A DNA stretch of 24,426 nt from CAYRIY01 sp964424335 (GCA_964424335.1 CAYRIY010000056.1:1-24426); one strand, 5' to 3'. Counted from the first letter of the stretch, positions 14,286 through 23,710 are shown. Translations and numbers: made by a program. Notes: generated by a model from the letters alone, not told the origin.

Positions 14286-15800
14286 GTGCCAGAAATACGA
14301 CGGTGGTTCGCCGATACGGTAAACGGGAGTATACCGGTAGACGACATTTGCTCCGACCTAATTGATACCCCTGCGTTTCAGAGACTTCGGAGAATTAAGC
14401 AATTGAGTCTTATGGATTATGTTTTCGCAGGCGCGGAGCATTCACGTTTTAACCACTCGATTGGTGTGATGTATAACGCTGTAAGAATGGCTGAGGGTCT
14501 ACAGCTTTCGCGAAAAGAAGCAAAAGAGATCGCAGTTGCGGCATTGCTGCACGATATTGGCCACTATCCATTCTCGCATTTAGGGGAATGGGCGTACCAA
14601 GCGGTTGAGGATAGTCTCGAAGCGACGAATAAGGACGATCCTGTGGCCGGACTTGACGCAATACCGCCTGAAAACTTCCTCTGGCCATTTGGTAGCAAAC
14701 CCAAGATTAACAAAGAATTTCATGAATCGTTTGGTGCAAGGATTGTGACATCGAACAAGGCGATAGCGGGTGTTCTCTACAGTAAAGAAATCGATCCTGA
14801 ACATATAGCAAACCTAATACGCGGATCTAGCGAGAACGTCATCTGCAACCAGATACTACACTCGAATCTCGATGCTGATCGATTGGATTATCTCGTACGC
14901 GACTCGCGACAATCTGGAGTGACGTATGGTCATGTAGACAAAGATTACTTGATCCGAATGCTAGACCGTGGCCAACAGGAATTTGAAGGGATCGGCAATA
15001 GGACGATCGTTAAGGACGTAATGTGTATTAATCAAAAGGGCATACACGCGTTGGAGCATTTCGTACTTGCGCGGTATTTCCACTACTCTCAGGTTGTGTA
15101 CCATAAAACGGTAGCCGCGTTCGAAGTCTTGGCAAAGGCCCTCATTGCTCAGCTTATACGTAGAGAAAACGGAGATCGTCCGGTCGGAGCATTGCCGAGA
15201 AACCATATGGAAGTAGAAGAACAGGCTCATGATGACGAGTTCTTAACCAACCGCTTTGTCGATTCAAGCATCGTTCGACTGCTCCATAAATACCGGGACG
15301 AATTGCGCACAGACAAGTCGTTGCATGAGCACTCCGAGGACTTAGCTCACCTGATAACGTGTTTGTTAGAGAGGCGAAGGCCGAAGACGATTTTCGAACG
15401 TGCGGCATTAATACGGAAAGGCGAACATGATGGGAGCGAAGTGAAGAAGCTGGAGGAGCTTTTGAAACGCCCGGGGATCTGTAAGGAGCTCGCCGACCGG
15501 CTGGGGGTGCCTGTGAATTTTGTCGGACGGTACTCAGCGGCAACTGGACTTGAGTCATCTTACATGCCCATAACCGGCGAGCATCACGATGATAAAGGGC
15601 TCCGGGACTTGATTCGAGTTAAGGTAGGAAATACCGTTAAGTTTGCCACTCAGATCGAATCGTCATTACTCTCTATTGTGAACGACATGTCGTACAAAGT
15701 GGTGAGGGTTTTTTATGTACCAGGACCCGCAGATTCCGCGCTTGAAATGTCAGTCCGGGAGCGGGAGACGAGCGAGTGGATAGCAGGAGAAATTGGGTGA
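14286..15800 (+). CDS. SAMHD1-like HD-domain phosphohydrolase (YwfO family)
   Basis: About 504 residues. The HD metal site is complete: H57 in SRFNHSIG, H89-D90 in LLHDIGHYPFSH, and D196 in NLDADRLDYLVRDS; H93 and H98 are also kept. This is the COG1078 family, which includes SAMHD1, bacterial dGTPases and Enterococcus EF1143, where dNTP triphosphohydrolase activity has been shown. The likely reaction is dNTP to deoxynucleoside plus triphosphate, perhaps allosterically controlled. GTG at 14286 is preferred because AGGAAG lies 6 bases upstream; a TTG at 14271 has no ribosome site. It forms a probable two-gene operon with the YwgA-like gene. Hand counts of two early lines give roughly 43-55% GC against about 60% or more in neighbouring clusters, which hints at separate ancestry. 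Confidence 0.85.
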   Translation: MPEIRRWFADTVNGSIPVDDICSDLIDTPAFQRLRRIKQLSLMDYVFAGAEHSRFNHSIGVMYNAVRMAEGLQLSRKEAKEIAVAALLHDIGHYPFSHLGEWAYQAVEDSLEATNKDDPVAGLDAIPPENFLWPFGSKPKINKEFHESFGARIVTSNKAIAGVLYSKEIDPEHIANLIRGSSENVICNQILHSNLDADRLDYLVRDSRQSGVTYGHVDKDYLIRMLDRGQQEFEGIGNRTIVKDVMCINQKGIHALEHFVLARYFHYSQVVYHKTVAAFEVLAKALIAQLIRRENGDRPVGALPRNHMEVEEQAHDDEFLTNRFVDSSIVRLLHKYRDELRTDKSLHEHSEDLAHLITCLLERRRPKTIFERAALIRKGEHDGSEVKKLEELLKRPGICKELADRLGVPVNFVGRYSAATGLESSYMPITGEHHDDKGLRDLIRVKVGNTVKFATQIESSLLSIVNDMSYKVVRVFYVPGPADSALEMSVRERETSEWIAGEIG

Positions 15801-16256
15801 TCGGTATAGGTTCAACCTACTCCATTATTCGACGGGGCCTGTAGGGCAAACGAAGTGTGCTAAGTGTCTGGTATTTTCGGGGTCGCCAAAACCTTGAGAA
15901 TCAGTTTTTCATGCTTCGCTTATGATTGCGTTTGAGGGCCGCGCTAAGCATCGCCGGCCTCGTTGTGATTGTTCGCGATGCACAACTTATGACGCGCTCA
16001 GGTAAAAATCCAGTAGTTCGAGCTCCACCGCTGGATATGAGATTCCGAAGAAAGGTCAGTAGCATCCGAATATTTGTCCGTGACTTCTGGACGCGATTGA
16101 ATAATTGTAACTTACGCCTAGCGTACCTTTGTTTCGTCTCGAATTGTTGGCCGGTATTTAGATAAAATGATCGAAAACCAGAAAAGAGAGACGAATATTG
16201 ATCGACATATCGGGGGCAAAGAGTGGCTTCCGAGGTAGCGCAGGTCGCCACATGGT
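15801..16256. other. AT-rich noncoding stretch, nothing convincing
   Basis: About 456 bases between two convergent genes. Small open frames on both strands have no ribosome site and no recognisable protein pattern. A short perfect palindrome (taggtt, one base, aaccta) at 15807-15819 lies just after the HD stop but its loop is too small for a classic terminator. No tRNA, transposase remnant or repeat array was recognised. Confidence 0.4.
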
Positions 16257-16286
16257 GGGCCGGCGCATCAATCGATGCGCCGGCCC
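16257..16286 (-). terminator. Perfect 13-bp hairpin after the glycoside hydrolase
   Basis: Arms gggccggcgcatc (16257-16269) and gatgcgccggccc (16274-16286) pair perfectly around a 4-base loop. It begins 4 bases after the stop codon of the minus-strand hydrolase. In that RNA the stem is followed by ACCATGTGG, with no U tract, and on the plus strand it is followed by AGGATTAC. It could act as an mRNA 3'-end stabiliser or a U-tract-independent terminator between the convergent units. Confidence 0.55.
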
Positions 16287-16290
16287 AGGA

Positions 16291-18408
16291 TTACAACACT
16301 TCGTCAGCCAAGAAGATCGCTGATTCGTACGGGTGCAGGTGGAGGCGAGTCACGCGATGCGTTCCATCCCACGTCATATCGCACACTTGGATGGCTCCGG
16401 TGCTCGGGTTGATTCGGCTACAGGCCCCGTCGCCTTCGATCTTGATGACGCCGTCGTACGGATGGGCACCCATGTTGCAGACGAAGAGTATCAGCTTATG
16501 CTCCCACAGGCGGGTGTGGGCGAGGATGTTTTTCGATACGACTTCGTTGGCCTCCGCCGACATGTTGCCCTCAAATCCAGACATCACGTTGCGAAGATCG
16601 GCCGGGGAGACCATGACGGTGCGGGGCATGATTGTCGTGTATGCCGAGGGCCCTACGCCGCGCGTCTCCAGCGAATGACAACCGCTCAGCGCGATCGCGT
16701 CACCCGTCTCGCGTGAGAGCCGGGGGGGCTCGCCGTGGCTAACCACTATTCCGCCCCGTTCCACAAAGGAATTGAGCTTTTGGACTGTGGCCTCGCTCAG
16801 GACGAACGCGCCGGGCAACACGACGCATTCGTACGCGCGGGAGCCAAAGCAGAGCTTGCCATCGGCGATATCCGCCGCCTTGATGACATCCTCATCGATG
16901 TAGTCGAAGTCGATTTGTCGGTGCAGGAGATCCCATGAGGCCTTCGCAAAGGTTTGATGCAGCGCTTCGGCCTCGGGGGATTGCCCTGACGAGTGCGGCC
17001 GTTCGTTGACGACGAAGCTCGACCACATGGCGTGTTCGGGGTAGAGCACGGCGACGCGGCTATAGCGCTCTCCCAATCGAAGCAGCGATCCGACGGTGGC
17101 GGTGTACCGGTTGAGCGCCCTTAGCTCTTCGGCGGGGTATCGAGCCAGGTTGTAGTAGGACGTCATGTTATTGATGCCCATCGCAAAGTGCCAGTTGATG
17201 GAGGCCTTGATCCACTCCAAGGGGATGCGCCGGTTGTGGTGGATGGATGTGTGGTCTGACGCCTCAGTAAAGGATTCTCCTTGTCCAAAGACATCGGCAA
17301 TGGACGCCGCCAGCCGTCCGATGGGTATGTGGTGTTCGTTCATCAGCTTGTCGGGCTCCGACTCGAGCTGATCGATGCCGGGCCAGTCCAGGCGCTTGCA
17401 GCTCTTGTAATATGAGCCGTAGCAGAAGACGTGTTCCAAGAGATTCTCTTCGCAAAGCAAGTGCCCGGAAGAGGGAATCCCGTTTTCGCGGCACCATGCC
17501 TGCAGTTCACCGAAAAAGTTTTCCGCCAGTTCGGTCGCGGCGAACTCCCAAAAGTCGCACCGTTTGACGATAGCGCGCTCACACGGAAGACCGAGCACCG
17601 CGATCACGGCCTTTTCGATGCCGTAACCGTATCTCTCCTTGAACTTTTTGGGAAAGCTCGGACTCCAACTAATGTAGGGATAGGTAATCGTGGGAATGCC
17701 CCAACCGATGAGGGACGGCTCATCAGTGAAGAACGCCCTGACGCCGCGGCCAAACTCGTCGCCAATGACGGACTTGTACTTCTCGTGGGTTACTTCCAGA
17801 AAAGCGCGCGTCGCGTCTTTGTTGAACAGGTCGATGTAGCGGCGAGGTTCGCTGTAGCTGTGGGCTGCGTGGGTGCCGTCGAAAAGGCGGCGGACTACCA
17901 AGACCACGAGGCGGTAGGCCCCTTGGGGTACGTCAAAATACAGCGTGCCTCTGTCATTCGCTGTGTGGGAGATGTCGATTTCGGGTTCTCCGGTGAAAGG
18001 GATGAGCAACGCCTTAAAGAGGGCGCCGTCGGGCGTATCGGCTCGGAAGGAGAGCGGCCCGCTCAGCGTCTTCCAATATCGATAGCACACGAGCCCTTCA
18101 TTCTCATACTCCGGGTGTCGTTCGAGCACCGCGCCCCCTGCCGTGCCCGAAGGGTACCCCTTCTCATCGTAAATCCAGAGTTTGAGCCCGTCGTCAATGA
18201 GTGCGCGGCTGCCTTTGTTGAAGCTGGCCCACTCGGCCTCGTCATCCGGAAATCCTTTTGTGTAACGGATATTGACCACTGCACCGGCAAAGCCGCATCG
18301 TCGGGCGTGGTCGAGAATCCATTCCGGATTTCTGATGCCGTCGTGGATGATCGGGTAAATCCCGTGTTCCCGCGGAGGATTTTGCAAAATCTCCTTGATC
18401 TTATCCAC
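16291..18408 (-). CDS. Large GH106-like glycoside hydrolase
   Basis: About 705 residues, no signal peptide, so cytosolic. The N-terminal half looks like a TIM barrel: WILDHARRCGFAGAVV (30-45), LWIYDEKGYPSGTAGG (77-92) and RAFFTDEPS (224-232, E230 a catalytic candidate), followed by WEFAATELAENFFGELQ and FTEASDHT. The DE-x-x-xPSGxAGG motif is seen in GH106-type alpha-L-rhamnosidases and related unclassified families. Residues about 520-590 (CVVLPGAFVLS then FVERGGIVVSHGEPP) resemble the class-I-amidotransferase-like domain found behind such barrels, and the C terminus is beta-rich. The start GTG 18408 is preferred (CAGGGAG 9 bases upstream); ATG 18438 has only GGGA abutting it. It is divergent from a sugar-transport locus and probably hydrolyses the imported oligosaccharide. 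The substrate is uncertain. Confidence 0.68.
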   Translation of the reverse strand: MDKIKEILQNPPREHGIYPIIHDGIRNPEWILDHARRCGFAGAVVNIRYTKGFPDDEAEWASFNKGSRALIDDGLKLWIYDEKGYPSGTAGGAVLERHPEYENEGLVCYRYWKTLSGPLSFRADTPDGALFKALLIPFTGEPEIDISHTANDRGTLYFDVPQGAYRLVVLVVRRLFDGTHAAHSYSEPRRYIDLFNKDATRAFLEVTHEKYKSVIGDEFGRGVRAFFTDEPSLIGWGIPTITYPYISWSPSFPKKFKERYGYGIEKAVIAVLGLPCERAIVKRCDFWEFAATELAENFFGELQAWCRENGIPSSGHLLCEENLLEHVFCYGSYYKSCKRLDWPGIDQLESEPDKLMNEHHIPIGRLAASIADVFGQGESFTEASDHTSIHHNRRIPLEWIKASINWHFAMGINNMTSYYNLARYPAEELRALNRYTATVGSLLRLGERYSRVAVLYPEHAMWSSFVVNERPHSSGQSPEAEALHQTFAKASWDLLHRQIDFDYIDEDVIKAADIADGKLCFGSRAYECVVLPGAFVLSEATVQKLNSFVERGGIVVSHGEPPRLSRETGDAIALSGCHSLETRGVGPSAYTTIMPRTVMVSPADLRNVMSGFEGNMSAEANEVVSKNILAHTRLWEHKLILFVCNMGAHPYDGVIKIEGDGACSRINPSTGAIQVCDMTWDGTHRVTRLHLHPYESAIFLADEVL

Positions 18409-18743
18409 TGGCAATCGCTCCCTGCATCGTCTTCGCATTCCCTATGTTCTTGGCGGGCCACAGGATGCCTGCAACTTTGCTTTAAGATTGAATTAATATC
18501 GGCGATAATCGACGTTCGAATCAACTCGATATGATGAGTTGGTAACACGTAATGCCTTTAAATACTTGGTTTTAATTTTCTCCTGGAGAGAAGGGTAATT
18601 GCTTAAAGGATCGAATTAGTTATACCTGAAACCGTCGCTTTCGCATTTTCCCTCCCTCTATTTGGGCGTTCTCGAGGTTCATTGCTATTACATGTCCATT
18701 TGAGGCGGGAATGCTTTCCTGTTGTCCAGTGGGAGGAAGGACC
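18409..18743. promoter_or_regulatory. Divergent regulatory region of hydrolase and transport genes
   Basis: This 335-base gap separates the hydrolase (minus) from the transport genes (plus). It is AT-rich in the middle and holds small palindromes: TATCG-g-CGATA at 18497-18507 and CAACTC with GAGTTG around an 8-base spacer at 18522-18541. Either could be an operator for a LacI- or AraC-type regulator. Promoters must be present for both directions but I cannot place a convincing -35/-10 pair; TTGGGC...TATTAC at about 18662-18691 is a weak plus-strand candidate. Confidence 0.4.
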
Positions 18744-20924
18744 ATGCCGGCTGCCGCGGGCCGACGCCCGGAAACTTGGGATCAGAGAATTCTCTTCGCG
18801 GTTTGCATGGTTATACTAGCTGTGGCCGCGGCTGCAGGGTCCGCAGGCGCAGTCGTGCCTTACCAAAGCTACACCTACGATATGTGGGGCGAAGCGATCC
18901 CTGCTCCGCTGCCGTATGTGCCGGCCCGGGCCGTCGACGGCAGGAGTTTGGGAATCGGAGATTTCAAAGCGCCGCAAGACTTGTTTGTCGATGCCCGCGG
19001 CCTGCTCTATATATTGGATACGGGCAATAACCGCATCGTCGTCGTCGACCGGGAGATGCGGCTCTTGCGCGTCATCTCGCGCTTTGACATCAACGGCCGG
19101 GAGGACGGTTTTAAAGGTCCTCGCGGCCTTTTTGTCACGGCGGAGGGTCGCCTCTATGTCGCTGATACGGACAACGGCCGGATCGTCGAGCTTACGGTGG
19201 ACGGCCAGTTTCTGCGGGAGATTGGCGCCCCTGGTCCCGAGCATGCAACGACCTTTGCCGCCGGCTTTGTGTACCGGCCCGTCAAGGTGGGCGTCGACCA
19301 TGCCGGAAGAATCTTCGTCGTCGCGCGAGACCAGTACGACGGCCTTATGGAATTCAACGTCGACGGGGAATTCCGGGGGTTTGTCGGAGCTCCGAGAGTG
19401 ACGCCCACCTTGGCTGACGTGCTTTGGAGCAGGATCGCGACGGATGCCCAGCGGGAAAGACAGGCGCTGTTTTTGCCCACAGAGTTTAGCGCTCTCGACG
19501 TGGATGACGACGGGTTCATCTTTGTCACCAAGCAGGGCGCGGCCAACAACCAAGCTATCAAAAAACTCAATCCGGCAGGACGGGACGTCCTGATCCGAAA
19601 GGGGCCCAGTGCCACACCCGGCGACGTTTGGAACTACGAGCCCAACGTGACGGTGACGGGGCCCTCGGCATTTGCAGACGTCGTTGCCCGGGATCACGGC
19701 ATCTACAGCGCACTCGACCGCAACCGGGGACGTGTGTTCACGTACGATGAAAACGGTCGCTTGCTGTATGTCTTCGGCGGTCGCGGCGGTCAGTGGGGGA
19801 ACTTCCGCGGACCTGTGGCCTTGGACGTCTTACCCGGCAATGCGATCGTCGTTTTGGATGAGATCAAAAACCGGGCGATCGTCTTTGAGCCGACCCGTTA
19901 CGCGGCGCTGATACACGCTGCCATTGCCTTATACGACGCCGGCTACTACGACGAGTCCGAGCGGATGTGGCTTGGGGTGCTGCAACACAACGCCAACTAT
20001 GAACTTGCCTACATCGGCGTCGGCCGGGCACGTTACCGACAGGACGATTTCTACTCCGCCATGGTCAACTTTCGCCTGGCCAACGACCGCGAAGGTTACT
20101 CGGAAGCCTTTCGGATGTACCGGAGGCTGCTCATCGAGCAGTATTTCGGCGCCGCGATGACATCGTTGGTCGTCGGCCTCATGCTCCTTTGGGGCGTCCG
20201 CTCTGCAAGGCGCAGGCGACTTGGTAACGTGAGTAGCCCAAGAGTGAATGCTAGCGCGCCCTTTGATCTGGCGACAGACGCGAATGCGAGTTCCTTGTGG
20301 CTCGCCCTGCGAGGCGGCCTAAAATACGCCCTGTACGTGATGGTCCATCCGATCCGGGGGTTTTGGGATTTGAAGCACGAGAATAGGGGGAATGCTGCCT
20401 CGGCCACCGCAATCTTGGCCGCAGTCATCCTGACGGTCATCGCGGTCCGGCAGTATACCGGCTTTATCTTCAACGCCCGCAAAATCCAAGATCTCAACGT
20501 TATCGTGGAGGCGCTCAGCATACTTGTGCCCTTTGCCTTGTGGACTGTCGTCAATTGGGCGATTACGACGCTGATGGACGGGAAGGGCAGCATAAAGGAC
20601 GTGTACATCGCGTCCGCCTATGCGCTGACTCCCATCGTCGTCATTTACGTACCGCTTACTTTGGTCAGCCACGTGCTCGTGCAAGAAGAGGGCACCTTGT
20701 ATTTTCTCATTTTTGCCTTAGGCCTTATTTGGTCGATGACACTGCTTTTTACCGGCACGATGATGGTCCACGACTACAACGTCTCGACGACATTGTTGAG
20801 CGTGGTGTGCATCTTGGCGGGCATGGGCTTCATGTTGTTCATAGGCATGCTCTCCTACGAAATCATCGGTTCTGCGACCGGGTTTCTCACGGCGATCTAT
20901 CGGGAAATCGCGTTTCGTCTGTAG
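18744..20924 (+). CDS. NHL-repeat, TPR and YIP1-domain membrane protein
   Basis: 726 residues. A hydrophobic segment at 17-36 (LFAVCMVILAVAAAAG) is a signal peptide or anchor. From about 76 to 390 come NHL-type beta-propeller units, for example FKAPQDLFVDARGLLYILDT, GPRGLFVTAEGRLYVADT and FRGPVALDVLPGNAIVVLDE. A short helical TPR-like stretch follows (about 395-470), then one membrane helix (AAMTSLVVGLMLLWGV), a basic linker, and a C-terminal YIP1-like domain with about five membrane helices. ATG at 18744 is chosen for GGGAGGAAGG just upstream; the frame begins earlier at 18711. Proteins of this build occur next to DUF5696 proteins and sugar ABC genes in Paenibacillaceae-like genomes. A sensing or scaffold role in polysaccharide uptake is possible; the function is not established. 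Confidence 0.78.
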   Translation: MPAAAGRRPETWDQRILFAVCMVILAVAAAAGSAGAVVPYQSYTYDMWGEAIPAPLPYVPARAVDGRSLGIGDFKAPQDLFVDARGLLYILDTGNNRIVVVDREMRLLRVISRFDINGREDGFKGPRGLFVTAEGRLYVADTDNGRIVELTVDGQFLREIGAPGPEHATTFAAGFVYRPVKVGVDHAGRIFVVARDQYDGLMEFNVDGEFRGFVGAPRVTPTLADVLWSRIATDAQRERQALFLPTEFSALDVDDDGFIFVTKQGAANNQAIKKLNPAGRDVLIRKGPSATPGDVWNYEPNVTVTGPSAFADVVARDHGIYSALDRNRGRVFTYDENGRLLYVFGGRGGQWGNFRGPVALDVLPGNAIVVLDEIKNRAIVFEPTRYAALIHAAIALYDAGYYDESERMWLGVLQHNANYELAYIGVGRARYRQDDFYSAMVNFRLANDREGYSEAFRMYRRLLIEQYFGAAMTSLVVGLMLLWGVRSARRRRLGNVSSPRVNASAPFDLATDANASSLWLALRGGLKYALYVMVHPIRGFWDLKHENRGNAASATAILAAVILTVIAVRQYTGFIFNARKIQDLNVIVEALSILVPFALWTVVNWAITTLMDGKGSIKDVYIASAYALTPIVVIYVPLTLVSHVLVQEEGTLYFLIFALGLIWSMTLLFTGTMMVHDYNVSTTLLSVVCILAGMGFMLFIGMLSYEIIGSATGFLTAIYREIAFRL

Positions 20925-20942
20925 GGAGGAGTTCCGAGCACG

Positions 20943-23705
20943 ATGCCGACAAAGCGGAGGCCAAGACTCATCTTTCTCGCCGTCTTTTTGTTGACAGGGC
21001 TTTGTGTGTTGCCCGCTGCACGCGGCGCGGTCCCCGCCGGTATGGTCCTGGTGGCGGAGAACGACTTTCTCAGGCTGTTCATCGACGAAGCGACGACGGA
21101 GATCGCCGTGGAGGACAAGCTGTCCAATGACGTTTGGTTTTCCAATCCTCCGGGAGATCAAAAAGCGAAGGGCCAGATCGCGATCAAGTACTTCGCTCCG
21201 GGTGCGGTCGAAGGGACCATGGACAGTTTCAACGATAGCGTCGCGCATGAGCAGTACGTCATCCGGCCCCTCGACACAGGGGTACGGGTCGAGTATACGT
21301 TGGGCAGGGAGTACGGCGAGTTTGCATTGCTGCCCGGGCTGATCAGCGAGGAACGGGCCGCGGCGTTGCTCGAACGGACCGACGACGAAGCGGCGAAGCG
21401 AGCGCTGCAACAGGCGCTCGACCGCAACTTTACCCGAGTTACGCTCACGGCGGTCGAGGAGGGCGCGGCCGCCACTTTGCCCGCCAGCCTGCGGGTATTT
21501 GATGGGTACACGTTGACATCGCCCGCCAAGCGCCTGACCAACAATGAGGTCCAGCGGTTCCTTCGAGTCATCCAGTCCCGGGTCATGGGCGAGCGGATCG
21601 ACATCGAGGAGTTGGCCGACCTGACCTTTGATCACGTCCGGCCGCTCATCGATATCGCGCTTTACGTCTTAAACGACAACTTGCCGAGTTTCATCATGCG
21701 ATCGGCGATGCAAGCCTTTGAAAACGTCGGGTACACCATGGAAGACCGGGGACTTGACAACACGCTCTTTGGGCTCGATCCACCGCGGCCCCGCCTCGAG
21801 CGCTTTAAAGTGGCGATCGAATACAGGCTCGATGGGCCGGACTTGGTTGTCTGGGTGCCTAGGGACTCGATCGAGCATCCGGTCGACGTCATTGACATCG
21901 GTGGAAAGTATGGGCCCAGGCGGCAGAAGATCTCGCTGCCCATTCATTCCATTCGCGTGTTGGAATTTTTTGGTGCGGCCGACCGAAATGAGACGGGCTA
22001 CATGTTCGTGCCCGACGGGTCGGGCGCGCTTGTCCATCTGAACAGCGTTAAGACGTCGATGAGCCAGTATACGGTCCCAGTTTACGGCGAAGACCTCGCG
22101 CTCGGCGCGCCGCTTGAGCGGATGAACGTGACGCGGCGGGTGCACTTGCCTGTATTTGGTCTCCACTACGGCGAGCAGGCGTTTCTGGCAGTCATTGAGG
22201 AGTCTGCGCCGTCGGCTAGGATAAGCGTGGCCGTTTCAACCGGGTCCGGATCATTCAATCGCATCTGGAGTGAATTCGTCGTCAGGCCGCAGAGCGCCGT
22301 CGACCTCACGGGGGAATGGATTTATTCTCCCGTCACCGGCTACTGGGATACGTTGAGCAAAGTGAACGTCTTTCAATACCGGGCAAACGAAGCGGACATC
22401 CGGTTGCGCTATCGCTTCTTACACGGCGAGAATGCCGACTACGCCGGCATGGCGGAGGCGTATCGCGATTACTTAATCGAAAAAGGCGCGCTCAAAAAGC
22501 GGTTGTCCCCTGACGATGAACCCCCGTTTTTCGTCGAGTTGGTTGGCGCCGTGAAAAAGCTCGTGCCGGTTCTAGGCATACCGCGCCTGCAGAGCGTGCC
22601 CTTAACCACCTACCAGCAGGCATCGGCGATCGCCGAACGACTGGCCGAGGCGGGCGTGAACCGCGGGGTGCTTCGTTACCTGGGGTGGCACAACGGCGGC
22701 GTCGAGCACGACTATCCGGCCGACATCAAGCTTCTCGGCGGGCTGGGAACGGCGGCGGACTTTCGTGCCCTCAACGATGTCTTGTCGGGGCTGAACTGGG
22801 GCTTTTATCCTGACGTGTCCCTGATGTACATCTATCGCGATCGCCTCATGGACGGTTTCAGTCCCAATCGTCACGCAAGCCGCACGCTGGACCGGCGAAT
22901 CGCAAGGCGATACGAGTACGACGTGGCCCTGTTCGCCCGCGATCCCGATCGGGCGTCGTACGTCCTGAGCCCAAGGCGTCTCGGCCACTTGGTCGATCGC
23001 TTTCTATCTTCGTACGCGTCCCTCGGTGTACCGGGATTGTCGCTCAGACATATCGGGACGGCGCTGAACTCCGATCAGCGCGAAGAGCTGGCCACGATTG
23101 TGGACCGGACGCAGGCCCAGGAGATCGTCGAGCGGCAACTGGCCAAACTGACTCAAACACACGGCCTAGGGCTCATGATCAACGGCGGAAACGACTATGC
23201 GCTCGGGTACGCCGATTACGCGCTCCAGATTCCCTTCAGCAGCAGCCGAGCGGACATTTACGATCGGGACGTTCCCTTTTATCAGATGGTGATCCATGGG
23301 CTTGTCGACTACGCCGGCGAGCCGATCAACAACGCATACGACCCTGTTACGCAGATGTTAAAGACCGTTGAATTTGGGGGCAACATCTACTATCAGTGGG
23401 CCTATGCGCCTTCCGAAACAGTCAAGGAAACGAAGTTTAACGATCTGTACTCGCTCAATTACGAGGATTGGCTGGGCAGCGCCATCCCGTTTTACCTTGA
23501 AATCAAAGACAATCTGCAAGCGATCCGGGGACTGCGCATGACCGGGCACGAGACGATCGCCCAAGGCGTTTCGCGCACGGAGTATGACGGGGGATGGGCG
23601 GTGCTCGTCAACTACAACCACGAGCCGGTTGTCGTGGATGGGATTAAAGTCGAGGCCCTCAACTATTCACTCGTTCAGCGACATCCATCTCGCGAAGGAG
23701 GCTGA
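20943..23705 (+). CDS. Secreted DUF5696-like protein of a sugar uptake locus
   Basis: 920 residues. It has a typical signal peptide: basic start MPTKRRPR, hydrophobic core LIFLAVFLLTGLCVL, and a likely cut near AARGA (about residue 30). The mature protein opens with a beta-rich region, then has GTGYMF-type pattern FVPDGSGALVHLN, and a C-terminal part with barrel-like segments (GVLRYLGWHNGGVEHDYP; LMINGGNDYALGYADYALQ). It resembles the DUF5696 proteins that sit with YIP1 proteins and carbohydrate ABC transporters; these look like glycoside-hydrolase-related proteins but activity is not proven. The start ATG 20943 has GGGAGGA about 12 bases upstream, slightly far. The gap from the previous gene is 18 bases, and the stop overlaps ATG 23705 of the permease frame. 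A polysaccharide-binding or cleaving role outside the cell is inferred. Confidence 0.75.
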   Translation: MPTKRRPRLIFLAVFLLTGLCVLPAARGAVPAGMVLVAENDFLRLFIDEATTEIAVEDKLSNDVWFSNPPGDQKAKGQIAIKYFAPGAVEGTMDSFNDSVAHEQYVIRPLDTGVRVEYTLGREYGEFALLPGLISEERAAALLERTDDEAAKRALQQALDRNFTRVTLTAVEEGAAATLPASLRVFDGYTLTSPAKRLTNNEVQRFLRVIQSRVMGERIDIEELADLTFDHVRPLIDIALYVLNDNLPSFIMRSAMQAFENVGYTMEDRGLDNTLFGLDPPRPRLERFKVAIEYRLDGPDLVVWVPRDSIEHPVDVIDIGGKYGPRRQKISLPIHSIRVLEFFGAADRNETGYMFVPDGSGALVHLNSVKTSMSQYTVPVYGEDLALGAPLERMNVTRRVHLPVFGLHYGEQAFLAVIEESAPSARISVAVSTGSGSFNRIWSEFVVRPQSAVDLTGEWIYSPVTGYWDTLSKVNVFQYRANEADIRLRYRFLHGENADYAGMAEAYRDYLIEKGALKKRLSPDDEPPFFVELVGAVKKLVPVLGIPRLQSVPLTTYQQASAIAERLAEAGVNRGVLRYLGWHNGGVEHDYPADIKLLGGLGTAADFRALNDVLSGLNWGFYPDVSLMYIYRDRLMDGFSPNRHASRTLDRRIARRYEYDVALFARDPDRASYVLSPRRLGHLVDRFLSSYASLGVPGLSLRHIGTALNSDQREELATIVDRTQAQEIVERQLAKLTQTHGLGLMINGGNDYALGYADYALQIPFSSSRADIYDRDVPFYQMVIHGLVDYAGEPINNAYDPVTQMLKTVEFGGNIYYQWAYAPSETVKETKFNDLYSLNYEDWLGSAIPFYLEIKDNLQAIRGLRMTGHETIAQGVSRTEYDGGWAVLVNYNHEPVVVDGIKVEALNYSLVQRHPSREGG

Positions 23706-23710
23706 TGAAC

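Noticed and set aside
15901..16251. Possible small genes on either strand in the AT-rich gap
   Set aside because: Neither frame has a ribosome binding site or recognisable protein features; the frames are in a region of drifted, noncoding-looking sequence.
17431..18534. Plus-strand open frame of 367 codons opposite the glycoside hydrolase
   Set aside because: Antisense to FTDEP and DEKGYPSG motifs, crosses the hydrolase start into the intergenic region, no ribosome site.
18816..21635. Minus-strand open frames of about 293-305 codons opposite the NHL and DUF5696 genes
   Set aside because: Antisense to clear NHL repeats, membrane helices and a signal peptide; no initiation signals and no family resemblance.
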